Shown piece after piece: positions 63,242 to 64,000 of a stretch of 64,000 bases of DNA. Numbering within the stretch: position 1 is the stretch's first letter; each line of letters starts with the position of its first letter. Position numbers and translations under genes: made by a program. A model generated the notes under the pieces. The model was given only the letters and a program-made list of their open reading frames with translations. It made no database searches and was not told the origin of the DNA. The stretch is from Sphingomonas oleivorans. Lineage in GTDB: Bacteria > Pseudomonadota > Alphaproteobacteria > Sphingomonadales > Sphingomonadaceae. Location of the stretch: the NCBI RefSeq assembly GCF_003050615.1, contig NZ_NWBU01000010.1:591165-655164 (forward strand). Direction: 5' to 3'.

Positions 63242-64000
63242 TCAGCGGAGCGGACGGAAGGCGGCACGCACCTCCTCAGTGAATATCTGAGGCTGCTCCC
63301 AGGCGGCGAAGTGCCCGCCGTTCGAGGCCTCGTTGAAGTAGTAAAGGTTGCGGTAGCAGCGCTCCGCCCAGGTCTTGGGCGCGCGGAAGATCTCGCCCGG
63401 AAAGACACTGACGGCGACCGGAAGGTCAATGATGCCACGCGCGTTGAAGTTGTTGGAATGGTCCTCCCAGTAAATCCGCGCGGCCGACGCACCGGTTCCG
63501 GTCAGCCAGTAGAGCGAGATGTCGTCGAGGATCGCGTCGCGGCCGAGAACACGCTCGGGCTGACCGTCGCTGTAGGTCCACTGCGCGATCTTCTCGTACA
63601 TCCACGCGGCCATGCCGACCGGAGAGTCGACCAGCGAGTAGCCGATGGTCTGGGGGCGCGTGTTCATCATCGCCGCGTAGGCGGAGTTGTCGCGGTAGAA
63701 TGCCTCGAGCTGGTCGAACGCCTCGCGCTCCTTCGCGGTGAGATTGGACGGTGCGGGATCGCCGGCGGCGAGGGTCTTGGCGATGTCCGCCGGAACGACA
63801 GCAGGCATGTTGAGGTGGATGCCCAGGAGACCCGGCACATGCTGCAGTGCCATGCGCTGCGAGATTACCGAACCGCAGTCGCCACCCTGGCTGACGTAGC
63901 GGTCATAGCCCAGGCGCAGCATCAGCGTCGACCATGCACGACCGATGTGATCCGAGCCCCAACCGAGCTTGGTAGGCTTCGCCGAGAAGCCGAAGCCTGG
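63242..64000 (-). CDS. Epoxide hydrolase (EHN/microsomal type), partial at the right edge
   Basis: The C-terminal 252 residues of an epoxide hydrolase; the reading frame is open to the window end, so the start lies outside. The leading PGFGFSAKPTKLGWGSDHIG and nucleophile region YVSQGGDCGSVISQRMA (Asp nucleophile) match the microsomal-like epoxide hydrolases, although the residue after Asp is Cys where Trp is usual. WMYEKIAQWTYSDG and the final NGGHFAAWEQP with the catalytic His are present. It probably heads the ohr/hydrolase transcript. Confidence 0.92.
   Translation of the reverse strand, partial: PGFGFSAKPTKLGWGSDHIGRAWSTLMLRLGYDRYVSQGGDCGSVISQRMALQHVPGLLGIHLNMPAVVPADIAKTLAAGDPAPSNLTAKEREAFDQLEAFYRDNSAYAAMMNTRPQTIGYSLVDSPVGMAAWMYEKIAQWTYSDGQPERVLGRDAILDDISLYWLTGTGASAARIYWEDHSNNFNARGIIDLPVAVSVFPGEIFRAPKTWAERCYRNLYYFNEASNGGHFAAWEQPQIFTEEVRAAFRPLR

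Noticed and set aside
1-64000. CRISPR arrays, rRNA operons, known riboswitches, plasmid or phage structural genes
   Set aside because: No regularly spaced repeats, rRNA sequence, or phage head/tail genes were seen on either strand; no aptamer core was convincing by eye.

Overview
The window reads as a high-GC alphaproteobacterial chromosome, most likely a member of the Sphingomonadales. The signs are a tandem double-domain Hfq, a fused IspDF, two TonB-dependent receptors, the dusB-ntrB-ntrC-ntrY-ntrX-hfq-hflX string, a lipA/ratA pair facing cinA-ispDF, EttA, and class II DAHP synthase. No computation was run; every call comes from reading the translations and the DNA by eye.

Positions 1-51,760 are dense core genome. 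0-9 kb: soluble lytic transglycosylase, a uracil-DNA-glycosylase-like protein with altered catalytic motifs, ETF-ubiquinone oxidoreductase, a TPR protein, IspE, a DUF885 peptidase and an N-formylglutamate amidohydrolase family protein. 9.7-14 kb: IlvD, NAD(P)H-hydrate repair enzyme and a 23S rRNA m5U methyltransferase. 14-23 kb: an Oar-like TonB receptor, an EEP-family phosphodiesterase, a bifunctional penicillin-binding protein, a GNAT acetyltransferase, TatD, an MBL hydrolase and a membrane aspartyl protease. 23-36 kb: DAHP synthase, CysS, a tiny lipoprotein, a glycosyltransferase fused to a glycosidase-like domain next to a GH130 enzyme, an M28 peptidase, EttA, a DMT exporter, carbonic anhydrase and LipA. 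36-49 kb: RatA/COQ10 protein, CinA-type amidase, IspDF, then the dusB/ntr/hfq/hflX run and MazG. 49-51.6 kb: a GST, an alpha/beta hydrolase and a molybdopterin oxidoreductase.

From 51.76 kb the character changes. A tRNA-Glu(CUC) gene with its own promoter has its 3' end repeated as a perfect 15-bp direct repeat 4.87 kb downstream (56,695-56,709). Between the copies lie a small secreted protein, a TIGR01782-like TonB receptor, an IS630-family transposase remnant with a stop and a frameshift, and the N-terminal stub of a P4-type (DUF4102) integrase reading away from the distal repeat. This is best read as a decayed integrative element whose only intact cargo is the receptor and the small secreted protein.

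Beyond the distal repeat (56.8-64 kb) is an accessory block: a half ABC-F gene coupled to an MFS transporter, a DUF1348 protein, a Tat-exported epoxide-hydrolase-like enzyme, a cytochrome P460, a glutamine amidotransferase pseudogene with a stop and frameshifts, a secreted alpha/beta hydrolase, an Ohr/OsmC peroxidase and an epoxide hydrolase that runs off the right edge. The content suggests detoxification of reactive organic compounds or peroxides.

The observations most worth following are the tRNA-Glu island with its receptor/small-protein cargo, the GT-glycosidase fusion paired with GH130, the tandem Hfq, the NtrX lacking GAFTGA, and the two freshly broken accessory genes.
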